This document shows positions 1 to 17,716 of a DNA stretch of 64,000 nucleotides, piece by piece (positions within the stretch are counted from its first letter, which is position 1; every line of letters begins with the position of its first letter). Both the position numbers and the translations under genes were made by a program. The notes under the pieces are model-generated. The model searched no databases. It had not been told where the DNA came from and saw only the letters and a list, made by a program, of their open reading frames with translations. The DNA lies in the NCBI RefSeq assembly GCF_004214935.1, contig NZ_SFCC01000007.1, positions 1 to 64,000 of the forward strand. Direction: 5' to 3'. The stretch is from Amycolatopsis suaedae. Lineage in GTDB: Bacteria > Actinomycetota > Actinomycetes > Mycobacteriales > Pseudonocardiaceae.

Positions 1-290
1 ACCCCTGACGAGGGGTTTCAACATAAAGCTCTACTGGCTTAGTTCACTAGCACACTGTTGAGTTCTCAAGCAACACGCGCCGACGCCAGCCGGTTAAGGC
101 TCTTGTCGTTGCAGTTTCAGGTCTTCAAGCTTGGAACAGCGTACCCAACGTCGAACCACTCGGATTCAGTGGGGGTGACTTCTGTTCCGTTTGGGACTAC
201 CCACTCTACCACAACCGTGGGAGCTTGGTTCGTAGTCCCGGTGGCCGCCCGGTCTCCCTGGCGACGAAGAGAAGATTACACGCCTGGGAT
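1..290 (-). promoter_or_regulatory. rRNA operon leader and promoter region
   Basis: Read on the minus strand, positions 50-74 contain TTGAGAACTCAACAGTGTG, the conserved element that precedes 16S rRNA in actinobacterial rrn leaders. A small hairpin (ACCCCT/AGGGGT) occupies 1-16. Farther upstream 193-200 pairs with 232-239, and 200-204 with 217-221, giving a nested stem. Candidate -10 hexamers TAGAGT (203-208) and TACGCT (138-143) are visible but neither has a good -35. The 16S gene must begin left of position 1 and is not in the window. No protein gene is supported here. Confidence 0.7.
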
Positions 291-292
291 AC

Positions 293-352
293 GGCCCGAA
301 ACAGGGGGGTCCCTTAACGGCGAACCCGCAGGTCAGCCCCCTGTTTCGGGCC
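293..352 (-). terminator. tyrS terminator hairpin
   Basis: Sixteen perfectly complementary bases (293-308 with 337-352, GGCCCGAAACAGGGGG) flank a 28-nt loop, starting 5 nt past the tyrS stop codon on the minus strand. It separates tyrS from the rRNA leader. The loop is long and there is no T-run, so it may be a processing or pausing structure rather than a classical intrinsic terminator. Confidence 0.6.
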
Positions 353-357
353 CTCGA

Positions 358-1650
358 TCAGTGCAGCACCCGCACACCGGCCAGCGTGCGCTTGCCGCGC
401 CGGACGACCAGCCAGCGCCCGTGCAGGGCGTCGGCCGCGGACGGCCGCCAGTCCTCGTCGGCGATCTTCGTGTTGTTCACGTAGGCGCCGCCCTCCTTCA
501 CCGTGCGGCGGGCCGCGCCCTTGCTGTCCACCACGCCTGCCGTCACCAGGAGGTCGACGATCGTCGGCTCCTCGGCGAGCTTCACCTCACCGGTCGGCGC
601 CTCGGCCATCGCCGCGTCGAGCGTGGCGGCGTCGAGATCCGCCAGCTCTCCCCTGCCGAACAGGGCGTGGCTGGCCGCCACGACCTGACGGGTCTGCGCG
701 GCACCGTGCACCAGCGTGGTGAACTCCTCGGCCAGCCGGCGCTGCGCGTTGCGCAGGTGCGGGCGTTGCTCGGTGTCCTCGGCCAGCGCGTCGATCTCCT
801 CGGCGGGCAGGAACGTGAACATCCGCAGGTACCGCACGACGTCCGCGTCACCGGCGTTGACGAAGTACTGGTACCAGGCGTACGGCGAGGTCATCTCCGG
901 ATCCAGCCACAGGTTGCCGCCGCCGGTCGACTTGCCGAACTTGCGGCCCTCGGCGTCGGTCACCAGCGGTGCGGTCAGCGCGTGGACGCTCTCCCCGGTG
1001 ACCCTGCGGATCAGGTCCACGCCGCCGACCAGGTTGCCCCACTGGTCCGAGCCGCCCACCTGCAGCCGGCACCCGTGCTCACGGAACAGGTGCAGGTAGT
1101 CCTGCGACTGCAGCAGCAGGTAGCTGAACTCGGTGTAGGACATGCCGTCGGTCTCCAGACGCCTGCGCACCGTCTCCCGGTTCAGCATGGTGTTGACCGG
1201 GAAGTGCTTGCCGACGTCGCGGAGGAACTCCAGCACCGACTGCTTGCCGGTCCAGTCGAGGTTGTTGGCGACGAGCGCGCCGGTCGGCGAGTCGTCGAAC
1301 TCGACGAACCGTTCGAGCTGGCCACGGATGCGATCGGCCCACTCGGCGACAACATCGAGCGAGTTGAGCGTGCGCTCCCCGGTGTCCCGCGGGTCGCCGA
1401 TCATGCCCGTCGCACCACCGGCCAGGACCACCGGCCGGTGCCCCGCCCGCTGGAACCGCGCCAGCAGCAGCAGCGGAACCAGGTTGCCCGCGTGCAGGCT
1501 GGGCGCGGTCGGGTCGAAACCGCAATAGAGGGTGAGCGGGCCGTTGTCCAGTTCGCGCCGCAGCGCGTCGAGGTCGGTGGAATGCGCGATCAGGCCGCGC
1601 CAGGACAGCTCGTCAAGGATGTGCTCACTCACCCTTCGATGGTCCCGCAC
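358..1650 (-). CDS. tyrS: Tyrosyl-tRNA synthetase
   Basis: Cytosolic class I aminoacyl-tRNA synthetase that charges tRNA-Tyr. The 430-residue protein has the HIGH-type motif HAGN at about 53-56, the KMSKS-type motif KFGKS at about 237-241 and a C-terminal S4 RNA-binding domain from about residue 360. Length fits bacterial TyrRS. The GTG at 1650 is used here; an in-frame GTG at 1632 would start the protein at VSEHILDEL, closer to mycobacterial homologues, but GAAGG would then sit too close to act as a ribosome site. It follows mpg by 24 nt, so it probably ends the flavin oxidoreductase-VOC-mpg-tyrS operon. No T-box leader is seen. Confidence 0.97.
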   Translation of the reverse strand: MRDHRRVSEHILDELSWRGLIAHSTDLDALRRELDNGPLTLYCGFDPTAPSLHAGNLVPLLLLARFQRAGHRPVVLAGGATGMIGDPRDTGERTLNSLDVVAEWADRIRGQLERFVEFDDSPTGALVANNLDWTGKQSVLEFLRDVGKHFPVNTMLNRETVRRRLETDGMSYTEFSYLLLQSQDYLHLFREHGCRLQVGGSDQWGNLVGGVDLIRRVTGESVHALTAPLVTDAEGRKFGKSTGGGNLWLDPEMTSPYAWYQYFVNAGDADVVRYLRMFTFLPAEEIDALAEDTEQRPHLRNAQRRLAEEFTTLVHGAAQTRQVVAASHALFGRGELADLDAATLDAAMAEAPTGEVKLAEEPTIVDLLVTAGVVDSKGAARRTVKEGGAYVNNTKIADEDWRPSAADALHGRWLVVRRGKRTLAGVRVLH

Positions 1651-1674
1651 CAGGTCAACCGACTATCCGCCGGG

Positions 1675-2295
1675 TCACCGTGGGCGGACCCTGCCGCCCC
1701 TCCGGTAGGTGGACACCGCTGGCGAGTCGTCCACCCAGAACCGCCACGGGGTGTCCATCGCCGCGGCCACCCCGACCCGCGGGCCGGTACGGATGCGTGC
1801 GGGCGGGACCCGCTCGCCGGTGAGCAGGCGTACCGGTGAGGCCGGGTCGAGCAGGTCGACGCCGTTGTGCGCCCGGTCCAGCCCGAGCGCGGAGGTCAGG
1901 ATCGCGGGCCCCTTCAACGCCGTGACACTGCGGGCCGACGGCCTGCGGGCCCGCACGATGTCCGCGCCGTGGACCACCTCGGCGGCCCGCACCAGCACGG
2001 CACCGGGTTCGCCGTCGCCCGCGCACACCACGTTGGCGCAGAAGTGCATGCCGTAGACGAAGTAGACGTACAGGTGCCCGGCGGGTCCCCACATGACGTC
2101 GTTGCGCGGGGTACGGCCGCGGTAGCAGTGCGACGCCGGGTCGTCCTTGCCCCGGTAGGCCTCGACCTCGACCAGCCGCACGCGCACGGTCCCCGCCTCA
2201 CCGGTGGACTCCAGCTCGCAGCCGAGCAGGAACGGGGCAGCCACCACCGGGTCGATCGCCAGTTCGTCGGCGGTGACCAGACGATCGGGCCTCAC
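1675..2295 (-). CDS. mpg: DNA-3-methyladenine glycosylase (AAG/MPG family)
   Basis: Base-excision repair enzyme that removes alkylated purines. The 206-residue product contains the family core VEVEAYRGKDDPASHCYRG, NDVMWGPAGHLYVYFVYGMH and the C-terminal SGPRVGV-like segment (TGPRVGVAAAMDTPWRFW). The active-site Glu is in VEVEAY. The GTG start at 2295 overlaps the upstream VOC gene stop as GTGA, so translation is probably coupled. The open frame continues farther upstream to 2517, but that part is only the shadow of the VOC gene. Pairing of mpg with tyrS is also seen in mycobacteria. Confidence 0.93.
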   Translation of the reverse strand: MRPDRLVTADELAIDPVVAAPFLLGCELESTGEAGTVRVRLVEVEAYRGKDDPASHCYRGRTPRNDVMWGPAGHLYVYFVYGMHFCANVVCAGDGEPGAVLVRAAEVVHGADIVRARRPSARSVTALKGPAILTSALGLDRAHNGVDLLDPASPVRLLTGERVPPARIRTGPRVGVAAAMDTPWRFWVDDSPAVSTYRRGGRVRPR

Positions 2296-2900
2296 CGCAG
2301 GACTACCCGCCCCGCCGGCGTCGACAGCTCGGCGACCAGCCCGGGCTCCCCCGCCGTGACGGCCAGCTCGGCGCCGACGACCGCGAGCGCCGCGGACACC
2401 CCGCCCGGATCGGGATGGGTCGCACGCAGCGACTCCAGCCGGGTGCCGCCGGGCAGGCCGCCGGACGGGTGCGGCGCGTCGCCCCAGTCGATGAGCACCG
2501 GCGCCAGGCCGTCCCAATCGGTCACCGGGAAGGCGATCCGCCAGCTGATCAGGACACCGTCCGGTCGCCTGCGGGCCATCCCGAACGGAACGCCGGCGTC
2601 GTGGCCGGCGGCGCGGGCCCGCGCGACGGTGGTGTCGATGTCGGTGGTGGCGACCGCCCAGGTCACCAGCGTGGGCACGGTCAGCTCGTCGATCCGGAAC
2701 GGGCGCGGCCGCGCCGGCGCCGGCTGGTCCGGGTCGGGGCCGACGACCTCCAGGTACGCCGAACCACCGAGCGGGCCGATGAAGTTGCGGGTACCGAGGC
2801 CGTCGTGCGGGCCGCCCGGCACCAGGTCCACGCCCCGCTCACGCAGCTCGTCCACGGTGCCTGCGAGGTCCGGGGTGGAGTACACCAGATGGTCGAGCAC
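2292..2900 (-). CDS. VOC/glyoxalase-like domain protein
   Basis: About 202 residues starting VLDHLVYSTPDL, which matches the glyoxalase-like (PF13468-type) vicinal-oxygen-chelate fold: an N-terminal beta-alpha-beta unit with His at position 4, then IGPLGGSAYLEVVGPD, and a C-terminal repeat. The specific substrate is unknown. I prefer the GTG at 2900 over the GTG at 2906, because GGAGGG then lies about 6 nt upstream instead of abutting the start. It is 19 nt downstream of the flavin oxidoreductase gene and overlaps mpg by 4 nt, so it is cotranscribed. Confidence 0.85.
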   Translation of the reverse strand: MLDHLVYSTPDLAGTVDELRERGVDLVPGGPHDGLGTRNFIGPLGGSAYLEVVGPDPDQPAPARPRPFRIDELTVPTLVTWAVATTDIDTTVARARAAGHDAGVPFGMARRRPDGVLISWRIAFPVTDWDGLAPVLIDWGDAPHPSGGLPGGTRLESLRATHPDPGGVSAALAVVGAELAVTAGEPGLVAELSTPAGRVVLR

Positions 2901-2919
2901 TGCCACCCCTCCCGCTTGA

Positions 2920-3900
2920 TCACGTCCCGACGAGCGTAACCAACCGCCGGTACGAGTCGAGCAGGGCCTCGCGGTCGTAGCCTGCCGTCGTCACCAGGAT
3001 CTCGTCGGCCGCGGTGGTGTGGACCAGCTTCTCCACGGCGTCGGCGACCTCGTCGCGGGTACCCGCGATCTGCCCGCGCAGCGCGGATTCCAGGTACTCG
3101 CGCTGCCGTTCGGTCTTGGGCAGCGCGCGAACCTCCGCCGGCGGCAGCAACGGCGGGAACTCCCCTCGGGTGCGGGAGTAGGCCGTCGACCACGCCTCGG
3201 ACAGCAGCAGGTCCCGTGCCTCCTGGGCGGACCCGGCGACGGCGATCGTGGCCGCCACGACGACGTAGGGCCGCGCCGCCCAGTCCGACCGCGTGAACCG
3301 GCCGCGGTACCGCTCGACGACCTGCAGCATGCGGTCCTGCCCCGCCACGGCCGCGACCACCAGCGGCAGCCCGTGCTCGGCCGCCAGCTCGGCGCTGCCG
3401 TCGCCGGTGGCCAGCAGGAACGGCGGCACGCGCAGCCCCTCGGCGGGCCGGGCGTGCACCGGCTGCTCGCCGGTGAAGTAACCGAGCAGTTCGGTGAGCT
3501 GCTCGCCGTAGCGGTCGGCGTCCTCGCGGTCGTGGCCCAGCGCGCGGCGGACCGCGCCGGTGAAGCCGACGGACCGGCCGAGGCCCATGTCGATCCGGCC
3601 GGGGTACAGCGACTCCAGCACGCCGAACTGCTCGGCCACCACCAGCGGCTGGTGGTTGGGCAGCATCACGCCGCCGGTGCCGACGCGGATGCGGGAGGTC
3701 GCCGCGGCCACCGCGGCGGCGAGCACGGTCGGCGCGGACCCCGCGATGCCGGGAACCGCGTGGTGCTCGGACACCCAGAACCGGTGGTAGCCCAGTTCCT
3801 CGATCCGCTGGGCGAACCGGACGGTGTCCCGGAGCGCGTCGGCGTGGGTCTGCCCGCGCCGGACGGGCGAGCGGTGCAGCACGGACAGTCTCGGGATCAC
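2920..3900 (-). CDS. LLM-class flavin-dependent oxidoreductase (luciferase-like)
   Basis: A 326-residue luciferase-family protein in the MsnO8/alkanal-monooxygenase-like subgroup: LGYHRFWVSEHHAVPGIAGSAP near residue 40, RIRVGTGGVMLPNHQPLVVAEQ near 75, LYPGRIDMGLGRS near 100. These form the FMN/F420-type TIM barrel; substrate cannot be read from the sequence. The GTG start at 3900 faces the divergent TetR gene across about 77 nt, so that regulator is the natural candidate to control it. It heads the run that ends with tyrS. Confidence 0.92.
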   Translation of the reverse strand: MIPRLSVLHRSPVRRGQTHADALRDTVRFAQRIEELGYHRFWVSEHHAVPGIAGSAPTVLAAAVAAATSRIRVGTGGVMLPNHQPLVVAEQFGVLESLYPGRIDMGLGRSVGFTGAVRRALGHDREDADRYGEQLTELLGYFTGEQPVHARPAEGLRVPPFLLATGDGSAELAAEHGLPLVVAAVAGQDRMLQVVERYRGRFTRSDWAARPYVVVAATIAVAGSAQEARDLLLSEAWSTAYSRTRGEFPPLLPPAEVRALPKTERQREYLESALRGQIAGTRDEVADAVEKLVHTTAADEILVTTAGYDREALLDSYRRLVTLVGT

Positions 3901-3964
3901 GCCGGGTACAACGCCCGCGGCTCCCGGCCCGATTCCCGCGCTATCGTCGTTATCGGAGGGTGGT

Positions 3965-3970
3965 TACCAT
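3965..3970 (+). promoter_or_regulatory. Leaderless promoter of TetR gene
   Basis: TACCAT lies exactly 7 nt before the GTG at 3978, the spacing expected when transcription starts at the start codon. It overlaps the short palindrome TGGTTACCA (3961-3969), a possible autoregulatory operator. No good -35 is visible. Confidence 0.4.
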
Positions 3971-3977
3971 CGGAAAC

Positions 3978-6084
<2,107 letters not shown>

Positions 6085-7279
6085 CTAGTTCTTCTTCAGG
6101 TCCCGCTTGGCGGCGATCTTGCTGGGCAGGCCCCACAGCTGGACGAAGCCCTTGGCCAGCGACTGGTCGAACGTGTCGCCCTCGTCGTAGGTCGCCAGGT
6201 TGAAGTCGTACAGCGAGTCCTCGCTGCGCCTGCCGTTGACCACGGCGTTGCCGCCGTGCAGCACCATCCGGATCTCGCCGGACACGTGCTCCTGGGTCTG
6301 CGCGATGAACGCGTCCAGCGCGTCCTTCAGCGGGGAGAACCACAGGCCGTCGTAGACCAGCTCGCCCCAGCGCTGCTCCACCTGCCGCTTGAACCGGGCC
6401 AGGTCCCGCTCGACCGTGACGTTCTCCAGCTCCTGGTGGGCGGTGATCAGCGCGATCGCGCCGGGGGCCTCGTAGACCTCGCGGCTCTTGATGCCGACCA
6501 GCCGGTCCTCGACCATGTCCAGCCTGCCGACGCCGTGCGCCCCGGCCCGCCGGTTGAGCTGCTGGATGGCCTCCAGCACGGTCACCGTCTCACCGTCGAT
6601 GGCCACCGGCACGCCCTTGTCGAACGTGATGACGACCTCGTCCGGCGCCTGCCAGTTGACCGTGGGGTCCTCGGTGTAGGAGTAGACGTCCTTGGTCGGG
6701 GCGTTCCACAGGTCCTCCAGGAACCCGGTCTCCACCGCGCGGCCCCACACGTTCTGGTCGATGGAGAACGGCGACTTCTTGGTGACGTCGATGGGCAGGT
6801 TACGGTCCTCGGCCCAGGCGATGGCCTTCTCCCGGGTCCACGCGAAGTCGCGCACCGGCGCGATCACCTTCAGGTCCGGCACCAGCGCGCCGAGGCCGAC
6901 CTCGAACCGCACCTGGTCGTTGCCCTTGCCGGTGCAGCCGTGTGCGACGGTGGTCGCACCGTGGTACTTGGCGGCCTCGGCCAGGTGCTTGACGATCACC
7001 GGGCGGGACAGCGCGGACACCAGCGGGTAGCGGTCCATGTAGAGCGCGTTGGCCTGCAGCGCGGGCAGGCAGTACTGCTCGGCGAACTCGTCGCGCGCGT
7101 CGGCGACGACGGCCTCGACGGCGCCGCAGTCCAGTGCGCGCTGCCGGATGGTCTCCAGGTCCTCGCCGCCCTGGCCGAGGTCGACGGCCACGGCCACGAC
7201 CTCCGCGCCGGTCTCCTCGGCGATCCAGCCGATCCCCACCGAGGTGTCGAGCCCGCCCGAGTACGCGAGCACAACCCGC

Positions 7280-7287
<8 letters not shown>
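6085..7287 (-). CDS. argG: Argininosuccinate synthase
   Basis: ATP-dependent condensation of citrulline and aspartate. The 400-residue protein opens with the PP-loop AYSGGLDTS at residues 8-16, and has the conserved [13 protein letters not shown] near residue 115. The ATG at 7287 is chosen because AAGGAGAA sits 7 nt upstream; the longer frame to 7308 would remove that site. It overlaps the end of argR by 8 nt. Confidence 0.98.
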
Positions 7288-9919
<2,632 letters not shown>

Positions 9920-9923
<4 letters not shown>

Positions 9924-10836
9924 TCCGGCTCTCCCTCCTGAAGTACCATCGTGCCGATTCCCTTGCTGGTGAACACTTCCAGCAGCACCGAGTGCGCGAT
10001 CCTGCCGTCGATGACGTGTGCCCTGCGGACCCCGCCACGGATGGCGCGGACACACGCCTCCATCTTCGGGATCATGCCGCTGGCCAGACTGGGCAGCAGC
10101 TGCTCGAGCCGGTCCACCCGGATGCGGTCCACCAGCGAGGACCGGTCCGGCCAGTTGGCGTAGAGGCCCTCGACGTCGGTCAGCACCACCAGCTTCTGCG
10201 CCCCCAGCGCGGCGGCCAGCGCTCCGGCGGCGGTGTCGGCGTTGACGTTGTGCACTACGCCGTCGACGTCGGGCGCCACCGTGGACACCACCGGGATGCG
10301 CCCGGCGTTGACGATGTCGAGCACCGCGTCCGGGTTGACCGAGGCGACCTCGCCGACCAGTCCGATGTCGACCTTCGCACCGTCCACAGTGGCCTGCTTA
10401 CGTTCCGCGGTGAACAGCCGGGCGTCCTCGCCGGAGATGCCGACGGCGTACGGGCCGTGTGCGTTGATCAGCCCGACCAGCTCACGGCTGACCTGGCCGA
10501 CCAGCACCATCCGCACGACGTCCATGGTCTCCGGCGTGGTGACCCGCAGGCCGCCCTTGAACTCGCCCTCGATCCCCAGCCGGTTCAGCATGGCGCTGAT
10601 CTGCGGGCCGCCGCCGTGCACCACGACCGGGCGCAGCCCGGCCAGCCGGAGGAACACCATGTCCTCGGCGAACGCGCGCTTGAGCTCGTCGTCGACCATG
10701 GCGTTGCCGCCGTACTTGACCACGACCGTCGCGCCGTGGAACCGCTGCAGCCAGGGCAGTGCCTCGACCAGGACCCCGGCCTTCTCCGCCGCGGTGGCCA
10801 GCCGCTCGTCCGCGCTGACCGTCGACTCGGGCGGGG

Positions 10837-10840
<4 letters not shown>
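9920..10840 (-). CDS. argB: Acetylglutamate kinase
   Basis: Phosphorylates N-acetylglutamate, normally the arginine feedback point. The 306-residue amino-acid-kinase-fold protein has KYGGNAM at 42-48, HGGGPQ at 75-80 and [10 protein letters not shown] near 260. The N-terminal extension of about 30 residues ([16 protein letters not shown]) is the type found in arginine-sensitive hexameric enzymes. GTG start overlaps the argJ stop (GTGA). It contains one copy of the CCACWGTGG motif at 10384-10392. Confidence 0.98.
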
Positions 10841-13816
<2,976 letters not shown>

Positions 13817-14596
13817 CCTGTGAACCGTCGACCGCGTCGTACACGCAGCAGGGGCGGCCGGTCAGCTCGTCTGTCCACACACGACCGTCCACAGCGAACA
13901 CTTCACGCAGCAGCGCGGGTGTCACGGTCTCCCCCGGTGGGCCGTCGGCGTACAACGCGCCGCCACGCAGGGCGATCACCCGGTCGGCGTAGCGGGCCGC
14001 TTGGGACAGGTCGTGCAGGACCGAGACGACCGTGCGGCCGTGGTCGTCACGCAACCGGCGGACCAGGTCCAGCACTTCCAGCTGGTGATGGACGTCCAGG
14101 TAGGTGGTTGGCTCGTCCAGCAGTAGCACTGGTGCGTCCTGGACCAGGGCGAGTGCCAGCCGGGCGCGTTGCCGCTCACCGCCGGAGAGCCGGTCGACCG
14201 GGCTGTCGGCGAAGCCGGCGCAGCCGGTCGCGGCGAGGGCGGCGCTCACCCGCGAGTCGTCGCCCCCGCCGAGCATGCCGAGGGGGCCACGCACCGCGTA
14301 CCGGCCCTGCCGCACCAGCTGCCGCACGGTGAGGCCGGCCACCTCGGGCATCGCCTGCGGCAGTACCGCAACCCGGCGCGCGATGTCACGGCGGGACAGG
14401 GAAAGGAGGGAATCACCGCCGATCCGCACGGTGCCGGAGTCGGCACGCAGCAGGCCGGCGAGGACACGTAGCAGCGTGGTCTTGCCGCAGCCGTTGCGGC
14501 CGACGAGGGCCACCCACTGCCTTTCCGGCACGGAAAGGGACACCCCGGCCAGGACGGTGCGGTTTCCGTACGACAGCCGCAGGTCACGGGCGTCGA

Positions 14597-15640
14597 TCAC
14601 GTCGGGCCTCCCCCGGTTGTGACGGCGACCGCGGCCGACCGTCGCTGTGCGATCCGGATCATCACGACGGCCCCGAGCAGCGCGGTGACGGCACCGGCGG
14701 GGACACCGGGACGCTGCCCGTCGACGGCGGGCAGCAGGGTCCCGGCCGCCTGGGCGAGGGTGTCGGCGAGCGCGACGGTCGCGGCCCCGGCGAGGCCGGC
14801 CACCGGCACGGCCAGCCGGTGGTCACCGCCGGCGATCGTCCGGGCCAGGTGCGGAGCGAGCAGTCCGACGAACACCAGCGCGCCGACACTGGCCACCGCG
14901 GCGGCAGTGGCCAGTACGGCGACCGCCAGCACGACCGGACGCCAGACAGGGAGGTGAACACCGAGAGCGAGAGCGTGGTCGTCGTCGACCCGGAGCAGGT
15001 CGACGACCGGGGAGATGACGACGGCCGCCGCGGCCGCGGCGAGCGCCACCGGCCAGAGTGCCGTCCAGTGCTCCCAGGTTCGCCCGCTCAGCGAGCCGAC
15101 GAGCCAACGGGTCATCGACCCGGCGAGCTGGGGCTTGGCGGTCAGCAGGACGAGGGTGATCCCGGCGAGCACCGCCGAGACGAGCACGCCGAGAACGGTG
15201 GTCCGCACCGCGTCGCCACCTGCCCGGGCCGCGACGAGCCACAGCACGCCACCACCGGCCGTCCCACCGGCGACAGCGAGCAGCACCAGGGCCACCGGGT
15301 CCGACGCCGGGCCGCCGAGCACGGTGGCGACCACGGCGCCCAGCACCGCTCCGGAGCCCACCCCGGTGACCTCCGGTGAGGCCAGCGGGTTGCGCAACGT
15401 CGCCTGCAGCAGGCACCCGGCGACGCCGAGGCACGCTCCAGCGAGCAGGCCGACAGCGACCCGGGGCAGCCGCAGGTCGGTGAACACCGCCGCGGTGGTC
15501 GCGTCGGCCGTGCCGGTCACGGAGGCCAGCAGGTCGGCCGGCGACAGCGCCGAGCCGGTCAGCGCCTGCGCCCCGGCGAGCACCACGGTGAGCAGACCAA
15601 AACAGAGCAGCAGCAGAGGAGGTCTCATGACCGCTTTCAT
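14597..15640 (-). CDS. FecCD-family permease, second subunit
   Basis: Membrane subunit of the importer, 347 residues and very hydrophobic, with the FecCD features RLPRVAVGLLAGACLGVAGCLLQ near the N-terminus, NPLASPEVTGVGSGA, and the ATPase-coupling region GLLAPHLARTIAGGDHR near residue 265. The ATG at 15640 overlaps the upstream permease stop (ATGA). A second ATG four codons later is possible. About ten membrane helices are expected. The two permeases are separate genes, as in FepDG/FecCD. Confidence 0.93.
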   Translation of the reverse strand: MKAVMRPPLLLLCFGLLTVVLAGAQALTGSALSPADLLASVTGTADATTAAVFTDLRLPRVAVGLLAGACLGVAGCLLQATLRNPLASPEVTGVGSGAVLGAVVATVLGGPASDPVALVLLAVAGGTAGGGVLWLVAARAGGDAVRTTVLGVLVSAVLAGITLVLLTAKPQLAGSMTRWLVGSLSGRTWEHWTALWPVALAAAAAAVVISPVVDLLRVDDDHALALGVHLPVWRPVVLAVAVLATAAAVASVGALVFVGLLAPHLARTIAGGDHRLAVPVAGLAGAATVALADTLAQAAGTLLPAVDGQRPGVPAGAVTALLGAVVMIRIAQRRSAAVAVTTGGGPT

Positions 15641-16620
15641 GCCAGGACCGTCCGGCGGCGGGAGGCGGCCAGTGCCGCGCCCGCGGCCACGGCCACCACC
15701 GCGGTGAGACCGCCGACGGGCAGTTCGACCGGGTAGAGCAGTGTCCGGGCGAGCGTGTCCGCGGCGAGTACCAGCACCGCGCCGAACGACGCCGACCAGG
15801 CCATGCCGAGCCGGAGGTCGCCACGCGGCACGACTGCCTGGGCGAGGTGCGGCGCGAGGAAGCCGACCCACGCCACCGGGCCGCAATGCGCCACGACCAC
15901 GGCGACGAGCCCGCACGCCACCAGCAACACGGCAGGGCGGGCACGGTCGGCGCGGACGCCGATGCCGAGTGCGGTGTCGTCACCGAGCCGCAGGGCGCCG
16001 AGCACCGGGATGGTGAGCACCGCCAGTGGGAACGTCACCAGCAGTCCCACCGCGACGGCGCCCACGCCGGCCCAGCCCGTTCCGGTCAGCGAGCCGAGCA
16101 GGTAGCGGACCAGCACCCCCTGGTCGCGGGAGTCGGACATCGCGTGCGCGGCCAGCAGCACCGCCTGCAACGCGGCCGACACGGCTGCGCCGATGAGCAG
16201 CGTCGCGGCCGGGCCGACGGCGCGGCGCACGGCGAGCAGCGTCAGCACGCCACCGGCGACCGCGCCTGCCAGGGCGGGGATCGTCGGCGCGCCCGGCACG
16301 GTGATGCCGAACACGACGCACACGGTGACGGCCGCCGCCGCGCCGGTGGACACGCCCAGCAGCTCGGGGACCGCGAGCGGGTTACGCAGGCTCTCCCGCA
16401 GCAGCAGGCCGGCGACACCGAGGGCGGCACCGGCCGCCAGCGCCAGCACGACACGCGGCGCCCGCGCGTGGGCCACCACGACGTGCTCGATGCCGCCGTC
16501 CGCGGTCAGCGCCGGCAGCAGGCGGTTGACGCCCACGAACGGCTCGCCGAACATCAGAGCGGCCACCGCGAGGGCTGCCAGGACGGCCGCCAGGGCGAGC
16601 CCGCGGGCCGGAATCCTCAT
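15637..16620 (-). CDS. FecCD-family permease, first subunit
   Basis: Partner membrane subunit, 327 residues. Family landmarks are RAPRVVLALAAGAALGVAGLLL, NPLAVPELLGVSTGA and WVGFLAPHLAQAVVPRGDLR, the cytoplasmic loop that contacts the ATPase. It lies between the lipoprotein gene and the second permease, overlapping each by 4 nt, so the four importer genes form one translationally coupled unit. Confidence 0.93.
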   Translation of the reverse strand: MRIPARGLALAAVLAALAVAALMFGEPFVGVNRLLPALTADGGIEHVVVAHARAPRVVLALAAGAALGVAGLLLRESLRNPLAVPELLGVSTGAAAAVTVCVVFGITVPGAPTIPALAGAVAGGVLTLLAVRRAVGPAATLLIGAAVSAALQAVLLAAHAMSDSRDQGVLVRYLLGSLTGTGWAGVGAVAVGLLVTFPLAVLTIPVLGALRLGDDTALGIGVRADRARPAVLLVACGLVAVVVAHCGPVAWVGFLAPHLAQAVVPRGDLRLGMAWSASFGAVLVLAADTLARTLLYPVELPVGGLTAVVAVAAGAALAASRRRTVLA

Positions 16621-17612
16621 GGCCGGCCGACGGCCGCGAGCGCCTCACCGACGATGGCCCCCAGGCTCCGCGCACCGCGGCCGGTACCCCAGAGCTTGGC
16701 GTGCATTTCGTGCACCCGGCCGTCGCGCACAGCCGGGATCTGCGCCCACACCGGGTTGTCCGCGAGTTGCGCGCTGAGCGTGCGGTCGCTCGCGCCGAAC
16801 AACAGGGAGTACACGAACACCGTGCGCGGTCCGCGGGCGAGCAGTTCCTCCAGGCTGTAGTTGCCCGCGGTCTCCGCATCGGTTCCCTTCGCGGGGAACG
16901 GGTAGTCGAAGAGCTGGTCGAGCAGGCCGCCCTTGAGCGAGTTCGCCGTGTCGACGCCGACCGAGTCGGCGCTGCCGTACAGCAGCACGACCGGGTGCGC
17001 GGCGTAACCGGCGGCGTGGGACCGGTCGACGGCGTCGGCGAGCGTGGCGCGGAACCGGGTCTCGGCCGCCACCGCCTCGGTGGTGCGACCGGTCAGCGCG
17101 CCGAGCGCGCGCAGGTAGCCCACCGATTCCTGCCACGTCACGGGCTCGGTCAGCCACAGCGGCGCGAACCGCTCGATGGCCGGGCGCAACGTCTCGTGCA
17201 CCCCCTCCAGCCCGATGACCAGGTCGGGATCGAGCACCGCGATGCTCTCGACGTCCTCCGAACCGAAGCTGCCACCCACCACCGGTACCCCGGCGCCGCC
17301 CTCGCCCAGCAACGCCGGGTGCCGCAGCAGCGTGGGGTTGCTGGTGCCGGCGGGCACCAGGCCGAGGTCGGCGACGATGTCGTCGCACAACCCGCTCAAG
17401 CACACGATCCGCCGCGGCGGCGCCGGCAGGGTCAGCCGGGTGCCGTGCGGGTCGGTCACCGACAGGGCCGGTTGCAGGGGTTGCACGGCCCGGTCGACGA
17501 CCGGCTTCTCCGCTCCGGCCCCACCCGGTGTCTCCTGTACCGGAGCCGCCGAGCACCCCGTGACCACCAGCAGGGCCAGCACGGCCAGCCCACCCACCGT
17601 CCGACGCCGCAC
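16617..17612 (-). CDS. Iron-siderophore/metal ABC substrate-binding lipoprotein
   Basis: A 331-residue extracytoplasmic binding protein. It has a signal peptide and lipobox VVTGC (Cys about residue 20), then the class III fold: PPRRIVCLSGLCDDIVADLGLVPAGTS, SIAVLDPDLVIGLEGVHET, and a C-terminal SLGAIVGEALAAV helix. It would deliver ligand to the two FecCD permeases. The ligand (ferric siderophore, heme or cobalamin) cannot be decided. GTG start with GGGAGG four nt upstream. First gene of the importer operon. Confidence 0.92.
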   Translation of the reverse strand: MRRRTVGGLAVLALLVVTGCSAAPVQETPGGAGAEKPVVDRAVQPLQPALSVTDPHGTRLTLPAPPRRIVCLSGLCDDIVADLGLVPAGTSNPTLLRHPALLGEGGAGVPVVGGSFGSEDVESIAVLDPDLVIGLEGVHETLRPAIERFAPLWLTEPVTWQESVGYLRALGALTGRTTEAVAAETRFRATLADAVDRSHAAGYAAHPVVLLYGSADSVGVDTANSLKGGLLDQLFDYPFPAKGTDAETAGNYSLEELLARGPRTVFVYSLLFGASDRTLSAQLADNPVWAQIPAVRDGRVHEMHAKLWGTGRGARSLGAIVGEALAAVGRP

Positions 17613-17628
17613 GGTGCCTCCCTCGCAG

Positions 17629-17649
17629 ATTCGATAATGACAACCGAAT
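17629..17649 (-). promoter_or_regulatory. Possible metal-regulator operator upstream of importer operon
   Basis: ATTCG and CGAAT form an inverted repeat with 11 nt between them, and the interior GATAATGACAA resembles half of a Fur-family box. It is 17 nt upstream of the binding-protein start. The canonical IdeR/DtxR box is not present. Only suggestive. Confidence 0.3.
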
Positions 17650-17716
17650 TCATCTTGGCGGAGAACACCACGATCTGGCTACCGGTTTCGTCGGTGGCGG
17701 GTCACACAATGGACCG

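Noticed and set aside
58..1839. 593-codon open frame on the plus strand across the rRNA leader and tyrS
   Set aside because: Antisense shadow of tyrS and mpg with no family features.
17613..17716. IdeR/DtxR box upstream of the metal importer
   Set aside because: No TTAGGTTAGGCTAACCTAA-like sequence; only a weak Fur-like half-site.
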